A stretch of 64,000 nucleotides of DNA from Corynebacterium hansenii (GCF_030408795.1 NZ_CP047211.1:1550001-1614000); one strand, 5' to 3'. Positions 28,079 to 37,884 are shown, numbered from the stretch's first letter. A program made the numbers and translations. The notes: generated from the letters alone by a model not told the origin.

Positions 28079-30352
28079 ATGACCACCATCCCCAGTTTCG
28101 CGGACGTGCCGCGGACCGGCGAGGACGCCGCCCCGGCCGCCGACGGGCAGCCCGGCGCCGCAACCGAGACCTGGACCATCCCCGAGGGCATCGACGTCAA
28201 GCGCGTCTACGACCGCGCCGATCGCGAGGCCGCGGCCGCCGAGGGCCACCCCGTGGACTCGTTCCCGGGCCTGGCCCCGTTCATGCGCGGGCCGTACCCG
28301 ACCATGTACACCAACCAGCCGTGGACGATCCGCCAGTACGCGGGCTTCTCCACCGCCGCCGAGTCCAACGCGTTCTACCGCCGCAACCTCGCGGCCGGCC
28401 AGAAGGGCCTGTCGGTCGCGTTCGACCTGGCCACGCACCGCGGCTACGACTCGGACAACCCGCGCGTCACCGGCGACGTCGGCATGGCCGGCGTGGCCAT
28501 CGACTCGATCTACGACATGCGCCAGCTGTTCGACAGCATCGACCTCGGCGGCGTGTCCGTGTCCATGACCATGAACGGCGCGATCCTGCCGGTGATGGCG
28601 ATGTACATCGTCGCCGCCGAGGAGCAGGGCGTGCCCCCGGAGGAGCTGCGCGGCACCGTGCAGAACGACATCCTCAAGGAGTTCATGGTCCGCAACACGT
28701 ACATCTACCCGCCGAAGCCGTCGATGCGGATCATCTCTTCCATCTTCGAGTACACCTCGCTGAAGATGCCGAAGTTCAACTCGATCTCCATCTCCGGCTA
28801 CCACATCCAGGAAGCCGGCGCGACGGCCGACCTGGAGCTGGCGTACACGCTGGCCGACGGCGTCGAGTACATCCGCGCCGGCCTGGACGCCGGCCTGGAC
28901 ATCGACAAGTTCGCCCCGCGCCTGTCGTTCTTCTGGGGCATCTCCATGAACACCTTCACGGAGATCGCCAAGCTGCGCGCCGGCCGCATCCTGTGGGCCG
29001 AACTGGTGAACAAGTTCGACCCGAAGAGCCCGAAGTCCCGGTCGCTGCGCACCCACTCGCAGACCTCCGGCTGGTCGCTGACCGCCCAGGACGTCTACAA
29101 CAACGTGGCGCGCACCGCGATCGAGGCGATGGCGGCGACCCAGGGCCACACCCAGTCGCTGCACACCAACGCGCTGGACGAGGCCCTGGCCCTGCCGACC
29201 GACTTCTCGGCCCGCATCGCCCGAAACACCCAGCTGCTGCTGCAGCAGGAGTCGAACACGGTCCGCCCGGTCGACCCGTGGGCCGGCTCGTACTACATCG
29301 AGTGGCTGACCAACGAGCTGGTCAAGCGCGCGCGCCAGCACATCGAGGAGGTCGAGGAGGCCGGCGGCATGGCCGAGGCCACCGTCGAGGGCATCCCGAA
29401 GCTGCGCATCGAGGAGTCCGCGGCCCGCACCCAGGCCCGCATCGACTCCGGCCGCCAGGCGCTCATCGGCGTCAACAAGTACCAGGTCGAAGAGGACGAG
29501 GAGATCGAGGTCCTCAAGGTCGAGAACTCCCGCGTCCGCCAGGAGCAGAACGAGAAGCTCCAGCGCCTGCGCGCCGAGCGCGACGAGGAGAAGACCCAGG
29601 CCGCGCTGCGCGCCCTCACCGAGGCGTGCCGCAACCCCGGCGAGCCGGGCGACCTGGACAAGAACCTGCTGAAGCTGGCCGTGGACTGCGCCCGCGCCAT
29701 GGCCTCCATCGGCGAGATCTCCGACGCCATGGAGGAGGTCTTCGGCCGCCACCAGGCCGAGATCCGCACGCTGTCCGGCGTGTACAAGGACGAGGTGGGC
29801 AAGGAGGGCACCGTGTCCAACGTCGCGAAGGCCATCGCCATGGCCGACGAGTTCGAGGCCGAGGAAGGCCGCCGCCCGCGCATCTTCCTGGCGAAGATGG
29901 GCCAGGACGGCCACGACCGCGGCCAGAAGGTCGTCGCCTCCGCGTACGCCGACCTGGGCATGGACGTCGACGTGGGACCGCTGTTCCAGACGCCGGAGGA
30001 GGCCGCCAAGTCCGCGGTCGACGCCGACGTCCACGTCGTGGGCGTGTCCTCGCTGGCCGCCGGCCACCTGACCCTGGTGCCGGAGCTGCGCGCCGAGCTG
30101 GCCAAGCTGGGCCGCGAAGACATCATGGTCGTCGTCGGCGGCGTCATCCCGCCGGGCGACTTCCAGGAGCTCTACGACGCCGGCGCCGCGGCGATCTACC
30201 CGCCGGGCACCGTCATCGCCGACGCGGCAATCGACATGATCGGCAAGCTGGCCGCCGATCTCGGCCTGGAGCTGAAGTCCGGCTCCGCCGAGGACGTCGA
30301 CGCCGGCGATGCCGAGGGCGCCTACGGCGGCGTCGAGGACGCCGAGGAGTAG
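28079..30352 (+). CDS. mutB: Methylmalonyl-CoA mutase large subunit
   Basis: Catalytic subunit of 757 aa. The N-terminal TIM barrel binds the CoA ester ([19 protein letters not shown]; Tyr and Arg contacts typical of the family), and a linker (about 450-590) leads to the cobalamin-binding domain. There GQDGHDRG supplies His612, which replaces dimethylbenzimidazole as lower ligand, and GVSSLAAGH and GGVIPPGD line the tail pocket. ATG 28079 (MTTIPSF) is chosen because homologous proteins begin this way; GTG 28067, overlapping the mutA stop codon, is an alternative that adds four residues. Confidence 0.97.
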   Translation: MTTIPSFADVPRTGEDAAPAADGQPGAATETWTIPEGIDVKRVYDRADREAAAAEGHPVDSFPGLAPFMRGPYPTMYTNQPWTIRQYAGFSTAAESNAFYRRNLAAGQKGLSVAFDLATHRGYDSDNPRVTGDVGMAGVAIDSIYDMRQLFDSIDLGGVSVSMTMNGAILPVMAMYIVAAEEQGVPPEELRGTVQNDILKEFMVRNTYIYPPKPSMRIISSIFEYTSLKMPKFNSISISGYHIQEAGATADLELAYTLADGVEYIRAGLDAGLDIDKFAPRLSFFWGISMNTFTEIAKLRAGRILWAELVNKFDPKSPKSRSLRTHSQTSGWSLTAQDVYNNVARTAIEAMAATQGHTQSLHTNALDEALALPTDFSARIARNTQLLLQQESNTVRPVDPWAGSYYIEWLTNELVKRARQHIEEVEEAGGMAEATVEGIPKLRIEESAARTQARIDSGRQALIGVNKYQVEEDEEIEVLKVENSRVRQEQNEKLQRLRAERDEEKTQAALRALTEACRNPGEPGDLDKNLLKLAVDCARAMASIGEISDAMEEVFGRHQAEIRTLSGVYKDEVGKEGTVSNVAKAIAMADEFEAEEGRRPRIFLAKMGQDGHDRGQKVVASAYADLGMDVDVGPLFQTPEEAAKSAVDADVHVVGVSSLAAGHLTLVPELRAELAKLGREDIMVVVGGVIPPGDFQELYDAGAAAIYPPGTVIADAAIDMIGKLAADLGLELKSGSAEDVDAGDAEGAYGGVEDAEE

Positions 30353-30364
30353 ACGGCGCTCGCC

Positions 30365-30398
30365 CGGGCGGTGGCCGTCGGAAAGCGACCGCCGCCCG
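30365..30398. other. Hairpin in the mutB-meaB gap
   Basis: CGGGCGGTGG (30365-30374) pairs with CCGCCGCCCG (30389-30398) with one G-T pair, starting 13 bp after the mutB stop codon. No T-tract follows, so it may protect the 3' end or attenuate rather than fully terminate. Confidence 0.5.
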
Positions 30399-30499
30399 CG
30401 CGCGGCCAAAGCGCGTGCGCGAGCCGGGCCCGGGGTGCCGCCACGGCACCCGCGGCCCCCGGCCCGTCCCGCGCACCGCGTCCGCGTGCGACGCCGGCC

Positions 30500-30538
30500 A
30501 CCGGTGACCCTCCCTCGACCCGTGGGAGGGGACCCGGT
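30500..30538. other. Second, interrupted stem-loop upstream of meaB
   Basis: ACCGG...CCCTCCC (30500-30514) pairs with GGGAGGG...CCGGT (30524-30538) around an internal mismatch. It lies about 76 bp before the meaB start and could be a leader structure. I see no known riboswitch core in it. Confidence 0.4.
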
Positions 30539-30614
30539 GGCCGTTGTCGCAGGTGGATGACCCGAGCCCGGCAGGGCCCGGAGCTTCGCATCGATTTCGG
30601 TCTAAGAAGGGGAC

Positions 30615-31736
30615 ATGACGGGCTTTCTCGAGGACAACCTTGGCACGCTCAACACCACTGCCGGCACGGTGGTGGAGGGCCGCACCGCGGTGGCGCCGGA
30701 AAAGGTGCGCAGGGCGCGGCGCCGCATCGACGTCGACGAGCTTTTCGACGGCGTGCGCGCCGGAAACCGGACCACCCTCGCGCGGGCCATCACCCTGCTC
30801 GAATCCACCGCGCCCGCCCACCGGGTGCTGGCGCAGGAACTGCTGGTCAAGCTCCTGCCGTTCTCCGGCGACGCGATGCGCGTGGGCCTGACCGGCGTGC
30901 CGGGCGTGGGCAAGTCCACGACGATCGAGACGCTGGGCATGCACCTCATCGAAAAGGGGCACAAGGTCGCGGTGCTGGCCATCGACCCGTCGTCGACGAA
31001 GACGGGCGGGTCGATCCTGGGCGACAAGACCCGCATGGCCAAGCTGTCGGCGGCCGACGAGGCGTTCATCCGGCCATCGCCGTCGGCGGGCACCCTCGGC
31101 GGCGTGGCCAAGGCGACCCGCGAGTCGATGGTGGTGCTGGAGGCCGCGGGCTTCGACGTCGTCATCGTCGAAACCGTCGGCGTGGGCCAGTCCGAGGTCG
31201 CGGTGGCCCAGATGGTCGACTGTTTCGCGTTCCTGGCGCTGGCCGGCGCGGGCGATCAGCTGCAGGGCATCAAGAAGGGCGTGCTGGAGATGGCGGACGT
31301 CATCTCCATCAACAAGGCCGACGGGGCGAATCTGAAGCCGGCCAAGCGCGCCGCCCGGGACCTGTCCACCGCGATGAAGATGGTCCGCGCCAAGGACGCC
31401 ATCTGGACCCCGCCGGTGCTGACCATGTCGGCGCTGGAGAACGACGGCATCGAGAAGTTCTGGGCGGCGATCGAGAAGCACCGCGAGACGATGATCGAGG
31501 CCGGCCTGTTCTCGCGCAACCGCTCCGACCAGCAGGTCAAGTGGATGTGGTCGATGGTCCACGAGACGCTGCTGCAGCGCCTCGCCGACGATGAGGCGGT
31601 GCGCGAGGCGCAGGACCTGGTCGAATCGCAGCTGCGCGACGGGCAGATCACCCCGACGCTGGGCGCGGAGCGGATCATCGAGGCCTTCGACGGCGGCCGC
31701 CCCGGCACGTCGCGCGACGTCGACGCGGGGAAGTAG
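30615..31736 (+). CDS. meaB: Methylmalonyl-CoA mutase-associated GTPase MeaB
   Basis: G3E-type GTPase of 373 aa (ArgK/MeaB family) that protects methylmalonyl-CoA mutase and gates cobalamin loading. Motifs in order: Walker A GVPGVGKST (about 95), switch region IDPSSTKTGGSILGDKTRM, ETVGVGQSE (about 190), base motif NKAD (about 235). The C-terminal dimerisation helix (about 300-350) is present. GAAGG lies close upstream of the ATG. It follows mutB by 262 bp and is followed after 7 bp by the Hsp70-RCC1 fusion gene. Confidence 0.95.
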   Translation: MTGFLEDNLGTLNTTAGTVVEGRTAVAPEKVRRARRRIDVDELFDGVRAGNRTTLARAITLLESTAPAHRVLAQELLVKLLPFSGDAMRVGLTGVPGVGKSTTIETLGMHLIEKGHKVAVLAIDPSSTKTGGSILGDKTRMAKLSAADEAFIRPSPSAGTLGGVAKATRESMVVLEAAGFDVVIVETVGVGQSEVAVAQMVDCFAFLALAGAGDQLQGIKKGVLEMADVISINKADGANLKPAKRAARDLSTAMKMVRAKDAIWTPPVLTMSALENDGIEKFWAAIEKHRETMIEAGLFSRNRSDQQVKWMWSMVHETLLQRLADDEAVREAQDLVESQLRDGQITPTLGAERIIEAFDGGRPGTSRDVDAGK

Positions 31737-31743
31737 GCGCGCC

Positions 31744-34155
31744 ATGACCCGGCGGCTGGCGCTGGACATCGGCGCGACGACGGTGACCGCGCGCCACCGC
31801 AATGCGCACGGCGGCAGGTCGACGGTGCTTTTCGACGGCTCGCCGTCGGTTCCCGCGGCGGTGTGCTTCGAGGGGAAGGGCGCCTGCGCCGGCCGGGCGG
31901 CGGTGGCGGCGGGGGCGGGGGATCCGACCTCCTTCGCCGGTTCGCCGCTGACGGCGGTGCTGGACGGCCGGCTGCGCTACGGGGGAGTCGACCGGGATCC
32001 GGCGGAGCTGATCATGCCGGTGCTGTCGCTGGTTTTGGGGCACGCGCAGGACATCGACCCGGAACCGCCGGAACAGATCGCGTGCGTGGTGCCGCTGGGC
32101 GCGTCCGGGCGTCTGCGGAAACCGATGACCATGGCGGCGACGTCGCTGGGGCTGCCCGAGCCGTTTCTGATCCCGGAGCCGGTGGCCGCGGTGCTGCACG
32201 CCACGGGCGGGCAGGGGCTGCCGCCGGGGAGCACGGGCGTCGTCATCGACGCGGGCGGCAGTTCGATGGAGGTCACCGTCCTGCGGGGCACGGAATCCGG
32301 CGCGCCGGAGATCGTGGCCGACCGCTCCGACCGCTCGCTCGGCGGCGATGACGTCGACGCGCGGATCATGGCGTGGCTGGGCGCGGCCCTGGAGCGGGAG
32401 AATCCCGGTTTGGCGTCGGCCCTGCGCGCGGAAACCAACCGCACGCTGCTCGCGGCGCTGCACCAGGAGGTGCGCCGGGCCAAGGAGGAGCTGTCGCGGT
32501 TCCCGGAAACCGACATCGCGGTGACCACGCTCACCGGCCACGGAACGGTGCGCATCACCCGCGGCGACCTCACTCGCATCCTCGCGGACTGGTCGGCACG
32601 GGCCCGCGCCCTGGCGTCGGCGACGCTGACGGCCGCGGGGTTGCCCGCCGATGGGTCGATCGGATGCTTCATCATCGGCGGCGGTGCATCGCTGCCGACG
32701 CTGCCCGCCGCGCTCGCACCGGTCGGCCGCCTGACCCTGGCCCACGAACCGCTCACGGCGGCGGCCGATGGAGCGCTCCTCGCAGATGACGCGGTCCTCG
32801 CCGAGATCGCGGCGATGGACGAGGTTCCGCGGCGGCCCGTCGCAAAGCCCGAGGCCACGCCCGTTGAGCCGCGGGACACGCCGCCGCCGGCGCATCCCAT
32901 GACGCAGGAGGCGCCGCAGGCGCCCGGGATGACGGCCCCGCCCGCCGCACCGGTGTTCCGGGGCGCCGCAGTCGACCGGCCGCGCCCCGCTTCGCCCTTC
33001 GCGGGTGCGGTGGGCCATCGCCCGCCGGTGCGGGGCACGGGGGCCGCGTCGCCGTATGGGGCCATCGAGATGCCCGCTCGATTCTCGAAGATCTGGCCGG
33101 GCACGACGCACATCGCCGCGGAGGCCGCCGACGGCACGATGTGGCAGTGGGGCGACCTGCCGCGCCTGTATTTCGGGGGCAAGCCACGCGCCCCGCAACC
33201 GGTCCACGGCGTCGTCGGCCCCGTGCAATCGGGGGCGTCGGGCGCGTCGTTCACCGTCATCGTCGACGCCCGGGGGCGGATGATCGCGTGGGGCTCCTGC
33301 GACATGAACCAGATCGGCGTGGAGAGGTCCCCGATCCCGAAGGACGCACCGGTGCGGCCGATCATTCCCGCGCCGGTCACCGCCGTCAGCTGCGGGACGT
33401 CCCACTCGCTGGCCGTCACCGAAGACGGGCACGTGCTGGCGTGGGGCGCGCCCATGGGCGGGCGGCTCGGCTACATGGACGCACTGGACCTCGCCCCGCA
33501 GGTGCCCCAACCGGTGACGCACACCGTCTGCGACATCGTCGGGGTGGCGGCCGGGCGCAACCACTCCCTGGCCCTCGACGAAAACGGCGATCTGTGGGGG
33601 TGGGGCAACGACAACCGCGGGCAGATCAGCGGCACGCCGGGCCTCGGTTCGCTTCACCCGATGCGGCTGCCCACTGCGGTGGCGTTCACGGGCATCGTCG
33701 CCGGCAAGGACATCACGCTGGCCCTCGACGCCGACGGCGGGGTGTGGTCCTGGGGCCGCAACGACCGCGGGCAGTTGGGCCTCGGCGGTCCGGCGACGCG
33801 GTCGGGCGCGGGACGGGTCGGGCTGCCGGGGCCGGCCGTGCGCATCTTCGCCGGCCACGGTCACGCGGGCGCGGTGCTTGCCGACGGTGCGCTGTTCGTC
33901 TGGGGCTCGAACAACCACGGACAGCTCGGGTTCCCGGGCGCCAACCGCAGCTTCACGTCGGTGCCCCGGCCCGTGGTCATGCCCGGCGGCGCGCGCGTCG
34001 CGGATGCGGGCGGCGGCGACGGCTACACGGCCTGCCTGACCGTCGACGGCGCGGTGTTCACGTGGGGCAACGGCTTCCACGGGGTCGACGGCGGGGGCAG
34101 CCGAGGGCGGGACAACCCCACGCCCACGCGGCCGGCGGGCTCGCGCGCCGGCTGA
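31744..34155 (+). CDS. Fusion of an Hsp70-like actin-fold ATPase with a seven-repeat RCC1 propeller
   Basis: Protein of 803 aa with an unusual architecture. Residues 1-350 are an Hsp70/actin-type ATPase: phosphate-1 LALDIGATTV (5-14), IPEPVAAVLH (143-152), phosphate-2 VVIDAGGSSMEVTV (166-179), the Hsp70-like LGGDDVD (199-205) and RAKEELSRF (245-253), and the adenosine motif FIIGGGASLP (309-318). There is no substrate-binding domain. A Pro/Ala-rich linker (about 355-445) follows. Residues 450-785 hold seven RCC1-type repeats, each ending in WG or WGxxxxGQLG-like turns (e.g. HSLALDENGDLWGWGNDNRG, 607-626), enough for one closed seven-bladed propeller. No signal peptide or membrane segment is seen. 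It starts 7 bp after meaB, so it is probably cotranscribed with the mutase genes. The frame is open to 31591 but that part is inside meaB. Function unknown; a chaperone or scaffold for the mutase complex is a guess from context. Confidence 0.85.
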   Translation: MTRRLALDIGATTVTARHRNAHGGRSTVLFDGSPSVPAAVCFEGKGACAGRAAVAAGAGDPTSFAGSPLTAVLDGRLRYGGVDRDPAELIMPVLSLVLGHAQDIDPEPPEQIACVVPLGASGRLRKPMTMAATSLGLPEPFLIPEPVAAVLHATGGQGLPPGSTGVVIDAGGSSMEVTVLRGTESGAPEIVADRSDRSLGGDDVDARIMAWLGAALERENPGLASALRAETNRTLLAALHQEVRRAKEELSRFPETDIAVTTLTGHGTVRITRGDLTRILADWSARARALASATLTAAGLPADGSIGCFIIGGGASLPTLPAALAPVGRLTLAHEPLTAAADGALLADDAVLAEIAAMDEVPRRPVAKPEATPVEPRDTPPPAHPMTQEAPQAPGMTAPPAAPVFRGAAVDRPRPASPFAGAVGHRPPVRGTGAASPYGAIEMPARFSKIWPGTTHIAAEAADGTMWQWGDLPRLYFGGKPRAPQPVHGVVGPVQSGASGASFTVIVDARGRMIAWGSCDMNQIGVERSPIPKDAPVRPIIPAPVTAVSCGTSHSLAVTEDGHVLAWGAPMGGRLGYMDALDLAPQVPQPVTHTVCDIVGVAAGRNHSLALDENGDLWGWGNDNRGQISGTPGLGSLHPMRLPTAVAFTGIVAGKDITLALDADGGVWSWGRNDRGQLGLGGPATRSGAGRVGLPGPAVRIFAGHGHAGAVLADGALFVWGSNNHGQLGFPGANRSFTSVPRPVVMPGGARVADAGGGDGYTACLTVDGAVFTWGNGFHGVDGGGSRGRDNPTPTRPAGSRAG

Positions 34156-34168
34156 TCGCGGACGCGGC

Positions 34169-35836
34169 CTACCAGTTCGACGGTTCGTAATCCTTGAGGA
34201 AGACGCCCGAGTACTCCGGGCCGCCGGTCTCGCCGGCGACGATGGGGTGGTAGACCCGCGCGGCTCCGTCGATGAGGTCCAACGGAGCGTGGAACCCTTC
34301 CTTGGCCAGCCGCTCCTTGGTCACGTGGGGGCGCTCGTCGGTGATCCAGCCGGTGTCCACGGCGGTCATGAGGATCCCGTGTTCGCGCAGTTCGCTTGAC
34401 GACGTCCTGGTCAACATGTTCAGAGCGGCCTTCGCCATGTTGGTGTGCGGATGTCCGGGGCCCTTGTAGCCGCGGCCGAAGACGCCTTCCATGGCGGAGA
34501 CGTTGACCACGTACTTGCGCGGGAACGTCGACGCCTCCATGGCCGGGCGGAGCCTGTTGACCAGGATGAACGGCGCGACGGAGTTGCACAGCTGCACCTC
34601 GAGCAGCTCTACGGGGTCGACCTGGCCGACGGTGGCCACCCACGAATTGTGGGCGACGAGGTCGGGGATGAGGCCGCCGGCGTCGACGGCGGTCCCTTCG
34701 GCGACCCGCTCCAGCGACGCCGAACCGCCGGTCAGCGCGGCGGACACGAGCGCGTCTGCGGCGGCGGAGTCGGTGCGGATGGAATGCGCGGCATCGTCGG
34801 GGGAGAGGGCGCCGGCCGACTGATCGGGGGACGGCGCGCCGGCCACGGCATCGGGCGAACCGGTGGAACCGGGGGAGACGGCCCCGGGCAGCCCGCCGGA
34901 GATCGCGGCGCCGGCGGCCCCGGTGAGCTGGCCGGGGTGGATGGCGGTGGTCGAGCCGAGGCTGACCCAATCGACGGACTCGCTCAGCTGCGCGTCCAAC
35001 GGCGCGGCCTCCCCGTCGACGAGCCCCGAGCACGCGCCCGCCGAGCGCCGCACCGTCTGGGCTGCGTTGTTGATGAGGATGTCCAGCGGACCGGCGGCCG
35101 CCACTTCATCCGCGAGACGCACGACCTGCGCCGGATCGCGCAAGTCGATGCCGATGACCCGCAGGCGGTGGAGCCACTCCGCCGAGTCCTCCTGCGCGGC
35201 GAAACGGCGCACGGCGTCCTTGGGGAAGCGGGTGGTGACGGTCAGGTGGGCGCCGTCGCGAAGCAGCCGCAGAGCGATGTGCATGCCGATCTTCGCCCGA
35301 CCGCCGGTCAACAGCGCCCGGCGGCCCGTGAGGTCGCAGCGGGCATCGCGCCACCGGCGGTTCTCGTCGGCGCACTCCGGGCACAGCTGATGGTGGAAAC
35401 GATCGACCAGGGTGAACGGCTTCTTGCAGATGTAGCAGTTCTGCGACTTGATCAGCCGGCCCGCGAAACGGGAAGGATCCACCGGGCGGCCGTCGACCGT
35501 CTCCGGCAGCGAACCGGCGGGCAGCTCCCGCGCGGGCTTGAGGTCCAGCCCCAGGGTCTCGTCGTCGATGCGGTCGGCGCTGCCGGTGGCCGTGGCCTCG
35601 ATGACCGCCCGATCGGCGGCCAGCCGCTTATCGCGGGCCGCGCGCCGCCGATTGCGCTTGACCTCCTTGAACAGCCGGCCCACGGCGCGCTGCAGCGTCA
35701 CCGAATCCGGATGCTCCGGATAGAGCCGCCCGCCGGCGTCGAGCACCCGCAGGCACGTCGCCAGATCCTCCGGGGAGATCCGATCCCCGGCGCCCGCCGC
35801 CTCCGCGGTCCCGCGATCCTGCGCACCCTGATCCAT
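34169..35836 (-). CDS. SDR-family oxidoreductase with N-terminal zinc-ribbon
   Basis: Protein of 555 aa, about twice a usual SDR. Residues 1-130 are a helical region. A four-Cys zinc-ribbon follows (CYICKKPF...CPEC, about 132-155), then a Rossmann domain (LTGGRAKIGMH, about 170-180; DILINNAAQ about 250). An insertion of roughly 100 residues rich in Ser, Ala, Pro and Gly (about 270-370) interrupts the core. The catalytic region reads NVSAMEGVF...HTNMAKAAL: the Ser and Lys are present, but Thr occupies the position of the usual Tyr of YxxxK. Substrate unknown. It converges with the Hsp70-RCC1 gene (13 bp between stop codons). A Shine-Dalgarno GGAGAGG precedes the ATG. Confidence 0.85.
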   Translation of the reverse strand: MDQGAQDRGTAEAAGAGDRISPEDLATCLRVLDAGGRLYPEHPDSVTLQRAVGRLFKEVKRNRRRAARDKRLAADRAVIEATATGSADRIDDETLGLDLKPARELPAGSLPETVDGRPVDPSRFAGRLIKSQNCYICKKPFTLVDRFHHQLCPECADENRRWRDARCDLTGRRALLTGGRAKIGMHIALRLLRDGAHLTVTTRFPKDAVRRFAAQEDSAEWLHRLRVIGIDLRDPAQVVRLADEVAAAGPLDILINNAAQTVRRSAGACSGLVDGEAAPLDAQLSESVDWVSLGSTTAIHPGQLTGAAGAAISGGLPGAVSPGSTGSPDAVAGAPSPDQSAGALSPDDAAHSIRTDSAAADALVSAALTGGSASLERVAEGTAVDAGGLIPDLVAHNSWVATVGQVDPVELLEVQLCNSVAPFILVNRLRPAMEASTFPRKYVVNVSAMEGVFGRGYKGPGHPHTNMAKAALNMLTRTSSSELREHGILMTAVDTGWITDERPHVTKERLAKEGFHAPLDLIDGAARVYHPIVAGETGGPEYSGVFLKDYEPSNW

Positions 35837-35922
35837 TCCACGCCTCTCCGAAGTGTTGCCCCAACCGGGGCATCGTAGCCGTCGGCAAGCGAGTTCGGAA
35901 AAGCGGGATCCCGCCGGACACG

Positions 35923-35928
35923 TAGACT
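35923..35928 (+). promoter_or_regulatory. -10-like TAGACT of the cardiolipin synthase gene
   Basis: Seven nt separate it from ATG 35936, with no Shine-Dalgarno sequence in between. Confidence 0.5.
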
Positions 35929-35935
35929 TTCCCGC

Positions 35936-37417
35936 ATGGATTGGCTCACGAACTTCTTCACCGACATCTCGTGGTGGCAGGCGTCAATCCTCATCGTCGA
36001 TTACGTGATCAAGTTCATCGCCATCGGCGTCATCCCCGAGAACCGCAGCCCGTCGTCTTCGACCGCCTGGCTCCTGGTGATCATGCTGCTGCCCGTCATC
36101 GGTCTGCCGCTGTTCCTGCTGCTCGGCTCGCAGACGATCACCGGGCGGCGCAACCGCATCCAGGCGATGGCCAACGAACTCATCGTCGAAAGAACCAAGG
36201 ACCTGCCCGACGTGCCCGCCGGCGTCCGGCTCGACGGGTATTCCGCCACGACCATCCGGCTGTCGCGCAGGCTCACCGGCATCCCGTCGGTCACCGCCGT
36301 CGACCACGGCATCCACACCGACTACCAGGCCACCATCGACCGGATGATCGAGGTCATCGACCAGGCCCGCAACACCGTCCACGTGCAGATGTACATCTTC
36401 GCCCTCGACTCGGTCACCGAGCGGTTCGTGCGGGCGCTCGAGCGCGCCCACGAGCGGGGAGTGGCCGTGAAGGTGCTCATCGACCCCATCGGCTCGTACA
36501 AGTACCGCGGCTACCGGAAACTGAAGAAGCGCCTCGCCCGCAACGGCATCCCCTGGCACCCGATGCTGCCCGTCAGCCTGGTGAAGCTGACCTTCCGCCG
36601 CCTGGACCTGCGCAACCACCGCAAGATCGTGACCATCGACGGCCAGGTCGCGTTCATGGGCTCGCTGAACATGATCGAGCCCGAATACCAGCGCAAGAAG
36701 CACCACCGCATCGGCCGGCAGTGGGTGGACACCATGATCGAGGTGTCCGGCGACGTCGCGCGGCACCTCGACGCCGTCTTCGCCATCGACTGGACCAGCG
36801 AGGAATACGACCCGCCGGACGAGCAGCCGGTTCTGGAGCGCGCGCCGTACAGTTCGTCGGAGCGCGGCAACCTGGTGCAGATCCTCCCGTCCGGGCCCGG
36901 TTACACCACCATGCCGAACCTGCGCGTGTTCAACGACATGATCTACGCCGCCACCGAGCGGCTGATCGTGGTCAGCCCGTACTTCGTGCCCGACGAGTCG
37001 ATGCTCGTGGCCATCACCTCCGCCGCGTACTCGGGGGTGCGCGTGGAGCTCTACGTCAACGAGAAGTCCGACCAGTTCATGGTCGGGCACGCCCAGCAGT
37101 CCTATTATCAGGCGCTTCTCGACGCCGGCGTGATCATCTACCGCTACCCGGCGCCGAAGATCCTGCATTCGAAGTTCATGGTCGTCGACGACGACATCGC
37201 CGTGTTCGGGTCGTCCAACATGGACATGCGGTCGTTCGGCCTCAACTACGAGATCTCCATGATCGCCACCAACGGGTCGATCGTGCCGCGCCTGGTGGAG
37301 ATCGCCGACGAGTACCGCGCCGTGTCGTCGGTGCTCACCCCTGAGCAGTGGGAGAAGCGGCCGTGGGGCCAGCGGTACCTGGACAGCGTGTTCCGCCTGA
37401 CGTCGGCGCTGGTGTAG
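35936..37417 (+). CDS. cls: Cardiolipin synthase
   Basis: Phospholipase D superfamily enzyme of 493 aa that forms cardiolipin from phosphatidylglycerol (bacterial type). Two N-terminal membrane segments (about 12-35 and 44-65) anchor two catalytic half-domains. HKD motif 1 is HRKIVTIDG (about 223) and motif 2 is HSKFMVVDDD (about 405), each followed by the conserved GS-N stretch (MGSLNM, FGSSNMD). Length is normal for the family. It is transcribed divergently from the SDR gene. Confidence 0.93.
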   Translation: MDWLTNFFTDISWWQASILIVDYVIKFIAIGVIPENRSPSSSTAWLLVIMLLPVIGLPLFLLLGSQTITGRRNRIQAMANELIVERTKDLPDVPAGVRLDGYSATTIRLSRRLTGIPSVTAVDHGIHTDYQATIDRMIEVIDQARNTVHVQMYIFALDSVTERFVRALERAHERGVAVKVLIDPIGSYKYRGYRKLKKRLARNGIPWHPMLPVSLVKLTFRRLDLRNHRKIVTIDGQVAFMGSLNMIEPEYQRKKHHRIGRQWVDTMIEVSGDVARHLDAVFAIDWTSEEYDPPDEQPVLERAPYSSSERGNLVQILPSGPGYTTMPNLRVFNDMIYAATERLIVVSPYFVPDESMLVAITSAAYSGVRVELYVNEKSDQFMVGHAQQSYYQALLDAGVIIYRYPAPKILHSKFMVVDDDIAVFGSSNMDMRSFGLNYEISMIATNGSIVPRLVEIADEYRAVSSVLTPEQWEKRPWGQRYLDSVFRLTSALV

Positions 37418-37449
37418 GTGCCGGCGCAGGACGGCGCGGAAAGGGAGCG

Positions 37450-37884
37450 ATGGACATCCGATTCGACGGCGAGCTGTCCGGGGCCGAACTGGACTCGGTT
37501 CTCGATGTGCTGCGGCGCGACGTCTACTGGGGCAGGTGGCGTTCGCGGGATCAGATCCGGGCGCAGTTCGAATCCGCGTGGAAGGTGTTGGCGGCACACG
37601 ACGCGAATACCGGGGAGTTGCTCGGGGCGGGCAGGATTTCGTCGGACGGCATCAGCTACGGGTACATCGCCGACGTCTTCGTTTTCCCCGAGCACCGGGG
37701 CCGGGGCGTGGGCGGTGGTCTCATCGCCCACGCGGTGAACAATCCCGACGCCGCAGATTTCCGGTGGATGCTCCATACGGCGGATGCCCACGGGCTCTAC
37801 GCCCGCTTCGGTTTCGTCGCCCATGGCCCGACGTACATGGAGCGGCCCAGCCGCCACGAGTCCCCGCCGCCGAAGCAGCGGTAA
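37450..37884 (+). CDS. GNAT family N-acetyltransferase
   Basis: Protein of 144 aa with the acetyl-CoA binding signature IADVFVFPEHRGRGVGGGLIAH (R-G-R-G-V-G loop, about 77-98) and a C-terminal FGFVAHGPTYMERP stretch typical of small GNAT proteins. The acceptor is unknown. The ATG at 37450 has AAGGGAG upstream; the frame is open to 37348 inside cls but the conserved part starts here. It follows cls by 32 bp and may be cotranscribed. Confidence 0.88.
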   Translation: MDIRFDGELSGAELDSVLDVLRRDVYWGRWRSRDQIRAQFESAWKVLAAHDANTGELLGAGRISSDGISYGYIADVFVFPEHRGRGVGGGLIAHAVNNPDAADFRWMLHTADAHGLYARFGFVAHGPTYMERPSRHESPPPKQR

